From the NCBI GenBank assembly GCA_947302185.1, contig CAMYVI010000093.1, positions 1 to 9,121 on the forward strand: a stretch of 9,121 nucleotides of DNA. Direction: 5' to 3'. Made by a program: the position numbers and the translations under genes. Source of the stretch: an uncultured Lachnospiraceae bacterium. Its GTDB lineage: Bacteria; Bacillota_A; Clostridia; Lachnospirales; Lachnospiraceae. The stretch's first letter is position 1. Each line of letters begins with the position of its first letter. The notes beneath the pieces were generated by a model that made no database searches, was not told the origin of the DNA, and saw nothing but the letters and a program-made list of their open reading frames with translations. Of the stretch, positions 5,947 through 9,121 are shown one piece after another.

Positions 5947-7287
5947 ATGAGTTATGGAGATATTCCCAGATTATATACTGCTATCGCTGAATGGGGCGCG
6001 TGTGTGGTGTGCTGTCTCGCTTTTCCGCGCCGGTGCGGGAAGCTGCATTTTATTGTCTCATGCGCCGGCTTCCTGATATTTCAATGTTTGTTCCTGGTCC
6101 TTACCGATGATGTGCCCTTATTTTTGTGGATACCCTGTATGGCTGTCGCCGTTCTCGCAATGTATACTTTCATATTCTGCATCTGTGATTTCAGCCTGTG
6201 GAAAGCCATATATCAGTGTGCTATTGCATTTCTCATTTCCGAGTTCGAAGCTTCTTTCAGCTGGCAGATCGTACAGTACCTGATGATTGGAAGCGGAACC
6301 GGACACGGCGTGCTCGGCGCTGATTCCCATGCGGTCCGTCCTATTCTTCTGACGGTGCTCATCTATGCTGTTATTCTTTTCGGGGCATGGTCCATGGGCG
6401 CTTATAACCGCAGTGCCTTCATGGAATATGAGACGTCCTGGCAGGAAATGCTCAGCGTTGTTCTAGTTGTTCTGCTGACATTTGTATTCAGTAACGTGAG
6501 CTTTCTTCTGCCTGACACCCCTTTCTCGGGGCGAGTCCTGGCTGACATTATGGCTATACGGACGATTGCCGATTTTGCGGGAATGGCTATCGTATATGCA
6601 GTTGAGATGCAGATAACGAATCTGAGGGCCGAGGCGGAAATCATCCGAATGGAATCGATTCTGAAGACGCAATACGATCAGTACCGGACCTACCAGGACA
6701 GTATTGATATGATAAATATCAAGTATCATGACCTGAAGCATCAGATTCAGGGCATGAAGGCTGAGATAGACCCCGAAAAACGTTCCGAGTGGATCGAAAG
6801 GCTGGAGAATGAGGTGGCCGATTACAGACCGGATAGAGAGACCGGGAATGCGGTCCTCGACACGATCATCTCCGGTAAATCTCCGATTATACGCAATATG
6901 GATATAAAGTTCACCTGTGTTGTGGACGGAAAGCTTCTGGAGTTCATGCATGTCGCTGATATATGTACGATTTTCGGAAATGCGCTCGATAACGCTCTGG
7001 AGCATGTTGTAACGCTGCGCGACCCGGAAAAGCGGATTATTCATCTGACGGTGAGCGAACAGAGAGGGTTCGTTTACATTATGATGTCAAATTATTGTGA
7101 GGCTGAGATCGCATTTGCAAACGGTCTTCCCCTCACGACCAAGGCTGACATCCGGAATCACGGATTCGGCGTCAAGTCAATAAAAAAGACTGTTGAGAAG
7201 TATGACGGCAGTGCCATGTGGACGCTGAATGACCGGATGCTCGAACTCAAGCTCCTGATTCCCAAACCAAAAGGAAGCGTGTCCTGA
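5947..7287 (+). CDS. Multi-pass membrane GHKL sensor histidine kinase (AgrC-like)
   Basis: A 446-residue sensor kinase and likely partner of the LytTR regulator upstream. The N-terminal half has six or seven hydrophobic segments (roughly 9-26, 34-52, 58-80, 84-104, 133-151, 168-188, 203-218). Nine cysteines fall within the first 80 residues. A helical linker (about 220-250) leads to the phosphorylation site KYHDLKHQ, with H261 the likely phospho-histidine. The GHKL ATPase domain follows, with the N-box FGNALDNALEH (N345, N349) and G-box HGFGVKSI (405-412). No periplasmic sensor domain is present, so the ligand is probably sensed by the membrane part, as in peptide-sensing AgrC-type kinases, but no agrB/agrD-like gene is in the window. 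ATG 5947 is preferred over the adjacent TTG 5944 because GAGGG (5936-5940) lies six bases before it. A 107-bp gap separates it from the regulator gene. Confidence 0.92.
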   Translation: MSYGDIPRLYTAIAEWGACVVCCLAFPRRCGKLHFIVSCAGFLIFQCLFLVLTDDVPLFLWIPCMAVAVLAMYTFIFCICDFSLWKAIYQCAIAFLISEFEASFSWQIVQYLMIGSGTGHGVLGADSHAVRPILLTVLIYAVILFGAWSMGAYNRSAFMEYETSWQEMLSVVLVVLLTFVFSNVSFLLPDTPFSGRVLADIMAIRTIADFAGMAIVYAVEMQITNLRAEAEIIRMESILKTQYDQYRTYQDSIDMINIKYHDLKHQIQGMKAEIDPEKRSEWIERLENEVADYRPDRETGNAVLDTIISGKSPIIRNMDIKFTCVVDGKLLEFMHVADICTIFGNALDNALEHVVTLRDPEKRIIHLTVSEQRGFVYIMMSNYCEAEIAFANGLPLTTKADIRNHGFGVKSIKKTVEKYDGSAMWTLNDRMLELKLLIPKPKGSVS

Positions 7288-7291
7288 GAAC

Positions 7292-7345
7292 CGCTGTCGG
7301 AATGCAGGAAGATTATCGGAATCATGAGAAATAATCCGGACAGTG
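7292..7345 (+). other. Two-tier stem after the kinase gene
   Basis: CGCTGTC (7292-7298) pairs with GACAGTG (7339-7345, one G-T pair), and inside it GATTAT (7311-7316) pairs with ATAATC (7331-7336). It starts four bases after the kinase stop. No T-run follows, so it could be a 3'-protecting or processing structure rather than an intrinsic terminator. Read-through into the GH3 gene cannot be excluded. Confidence 0.3.
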
Positions 7346-7402
7346 CGATTTGTGCCGTAAATAATACATTTTATGTCAGAAACGAAATGAAGCATAATAT
7401 TC

Positions 7403-7411
7403 TGCTAAAAT
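7403..7411 (+). promoter_or_regulatory. Extended -10 promoter candidate for the GH3 gene
   Basis: TGCTAAAAT has the same TGnTAAAAT form as the candidate at 4650 and lies 43 bases before the GH3 start, giving a short leader. No convincing -35 is present. CATAAT at 7393-7398, with a weak TTTATG 17 bases upstream, is an alternative. A single ATTGTG occurs at 7424-7429. Confidence 0.3.
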
Positions 7412-7454
7412 AGGATACAGAGTATTGTGCTTTTTGTATATCAGGAGGAAGAAT

Positions 7455-9121
7455 ATGAAACATAAAAAAATACTTGATCAGATGACCCTCATCGAGAAGG
7501 CCGCGATTGTCGGAGGTCAGGGTGAGTGGCAGACATGGCCGATTCCGCGGCTGAATATTCCGTCAATGTATTGTTCCGACGGACCGCACGGAATACGAAA
7601 GCAGGCCGGTGCCGGAGACCATCTCGGTCTGAATGAGTCTCTGAAAGCGACTTGTTTTCCGACCGCTGCAACAGTCGCGAACAGCTGGGATCCCCTGCTC
7701 GGTGAAAAAATCGGACAGGCACTCGGTGAGGAAGCCATGGCGATGGATGTTCATGTTCTGTTAGGTCCGGGTATGAATATGAAGAGAAGTCCTCTGTGCG
7801 GACGCAATTTCGAGTATTTTTCCGAAGACCCGCATCTTGCGGGAAAGATGGCCGCAGCCTATGTCCGCGGTATTCAGAGCAAAGGAGTGCGCTCCTGCAT
7901 CAAGCATTTTGCGGTGAACAGCCAGGAGGAGCGCCGAATGGCTATGGACGCTGTTGTGGATGAGAGAACGCTCCGTGAGATTTATCTGACTGCATTTGAA
8001 ATCGCAATCAAAGAAGGTAAGGCCAAGGCTGTCATGACCAGCTATAACGAGGTAAATGGTGAGTATGCCAACGAGAATCCTCACCTGCTGCTCGATATCC
8101 TTAGGGGAGATTGGGGATATGACGGCATGGTCGTCACAGACTGGGGCGGATCCAATGACCACGTTAAGGGAATTAAGTGCCGCAGTAATCTCGAGATGCC
8201 GAATCCGGGTCTCGATTCTGCACGTCAGGTCATCACCGCTATTCAAAACGGTACTCTCACCAAGGCGGAGCTCGATCTCTGTGTGGATGATCTGCTTGAT
8301 GCGGTTCTGGAGACGACAAAGGCAGCAGAAGGTCACAGTACCGAATTCGATATAGAAGGTCACCACGCACTTGCACGGGAAGCCGCAGCACAGTGCGCGG
8401 TGCTTCTCAAGAATGAGGGAAAGATCCTTCCTCTTGCAGAGGGGACGAAGGTGGCCGTGATCGGCGACTTTGCGTTTAGGCCGAGATATCAGGGGGCGGG
8501 ATCGTCTATGGTCAACGCGACAAAGCTTGATTCTTTCATCGATATTGCTCAGAAAAGTTCAAGAGTCGAGATCGTGGCCTCGTCAGCAGGTTATAAAAGA
8601 AACGGCGAGCCTGACGAAGCCCTGAAAAAAGAGGCTGGTGAGGCCGCAAAGAATGCCGATGTCGTCCTTTATTTCTTCGGTCTTGATGAAATGAGCGAGT
8701 CCGAGGGCCTCGACCGTCAGCATATGAAAATTCCCGGGGTACAGATCGAACTGTTGGAGGCGCTCGTGAAAGTCAATCCGAGTATAGTCGGTATTCTATC
8801 GGGCGGATCTTCGATTGAGATGGATTGGGATACGAACCTTAAAGCCGTTCTTCACTGTTATCTGACAGGACAGGCAGGGGGCGGTGCTGTTTATGATATC
8901 ATAACCGGGGCAGTGAATCCGTCCGGAAAATTGGCTGAGACCTATCCTGTTACATACGAGGACACTCCGGCGTTCAATTATTATCCTGCAAAGGAGAGAA
9001 CATCCGAGTACCGGGAAGGATTATATATCGGTTACAGATATTTTGACACTGCACATGTGCCGGTCAAGTATCCGTTCGGTTTCGGACTCTCCTATACGAC
9101 ATTTGAATACTCTGATCTGGC
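7455..9121 (+). CDS. Glycoside hydrolase family 3 beta-glycosidase, 3' partial
   Basis: GH3 enzymes remove terminal beta-linked sugars such as glucose or xylose from oligosaccharides and plant glycosides. I translated the frame from ATG 7455 and it stays open to the window end (555 complete codons). AGGAGG at 7443-7448 lies six bases before the ATG, and no signal peptide is visible, so the enzyme is probably cytoplasmic. Landmarks: SDGPHGIR (41-48), FEYFSEDP, KHFAVNSQEERR (150 on), and MVVTDWGGSND with nucleophile D229. In the second domain come QGAGSSMVN and ESEGLDR, with E417 the likely acid/base. The sequence ends just after FGFGLSYTTFEYSDL, which normally leads into the fibronectin III-like domain; perhaps 200-250 residues are missing. 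Exact sugar specificity cannot be read from the sequence. Confidence 0.93.
   Translation, partial: MKHKKILDQMTLIEKAAIVGGQGEWQTWPIPRLNIPSMYCSDGPHGIRKQAGAGDHLGLNESLKATCFPTAATVANSWDPLLGEKIGQALGEEAMAMDVHVLLGPGMNMKRSPLCGRNFEYFSEDPHLAGKMAAAYVRGIQSKGVRSCIKHFAVNSQEERRMAMDAVVDERTLREIYLTAFEIAIKEGKAKAVMTSYNEVNGEYANENPHLLLDILRGDWGYDGMVVTDWGGSNDHVKGIKCRSNLEMPNPGLDSARQVITAIQNGTLTKAELDLCVDDLLDAVLETTKAAEGHSTEFDIEGHHALAREAAAQCAVLLKNEGKILPLAEGTKVAVIGDFAFRPRYQGAGSSMVNATKLDSFIDIAQKSSRVEIVASSAGYKRNGEPDEALKKEAGEAAKNADVVLYFFGLDEMSESEGLDRQHMKIPGVQIELLEALVKVNPSIVGILSGGSSIEMDWDTNLKAVLHCYLTGQAGGGAVYDIITGAVNPSGKLAETYPVTYEDTPAFNYYPAKERTSEYREGLYIGYRYFDTAHVPVKYPFGFGLSYTTFEYSDL

Overview
The window looks like chromosomal DNA of an anaerobic gut or rumen Firmicute (Clostridia, most likely Lachnospiraceae). 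The reasons are the AGGAGG-type ribosome binding sites, roughly balanced base composition in the genes, a type I-alpha glutamine synthetase followed by an ANTAR regulator, a GHKL/LytTR two-component pair, and plant-glycan hydrolases at both ends. All convincing genes are on the + strand. No tRNA, rRNA, CRISPR array, transposase or phage gene is visible.

Layout. (1) 1-2460 is a GH78 alpha-L-rhamnosidase-like protein that runs in from the left edge, followed by a clear intrinsic terminator (2478-2513). (2) 2570-4471 is a nitrogen unit: glnA, then 18 bp later a GTG-started ANTAR-domain protein with a degenerate receiver. (3) 4472-4816 is a 345-bp non-coding stretch. Its left part is GC-rich and hairpin-forming. 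Its right part is AT-rich and holds three spaced ATTGTG boxes, an extended -10 promoter candidate and a strongly folded leader RNA. (4) 4817-7287 is a compact signalling unit: a HicB-like orphan antitoxin-fold protein, a LytTR response regulator beginning 3 bp after it, and a multi-pass GHKL histidine kinase. (5) 7455 to the right edge is a GH3 beta-glycosidase cut by the window end.

How the parts may fit. glnA and the ANTAR protein form an ammonium-assimilation module in which the ANTAR protein probably acts on RNA rather than DNA. The HicB-like protein, response regulator and kinase are probably co-transcribed from the promoter candidate near 4650, and the repeats there could be the binding sites of the LytTR regulator. 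The flanking GH78 and GH3 genes fit use of plant glycosides, but nothing in the sequence proves that the two-component system controls them.

The points most worth following are the folded leader with its duplicated GAACGGGA box, the HicB-like protein placed inside a two-component operon with no HicA toxin, the eroded catalytic motifs of the GH78 protein, and the start region of the response regulator.
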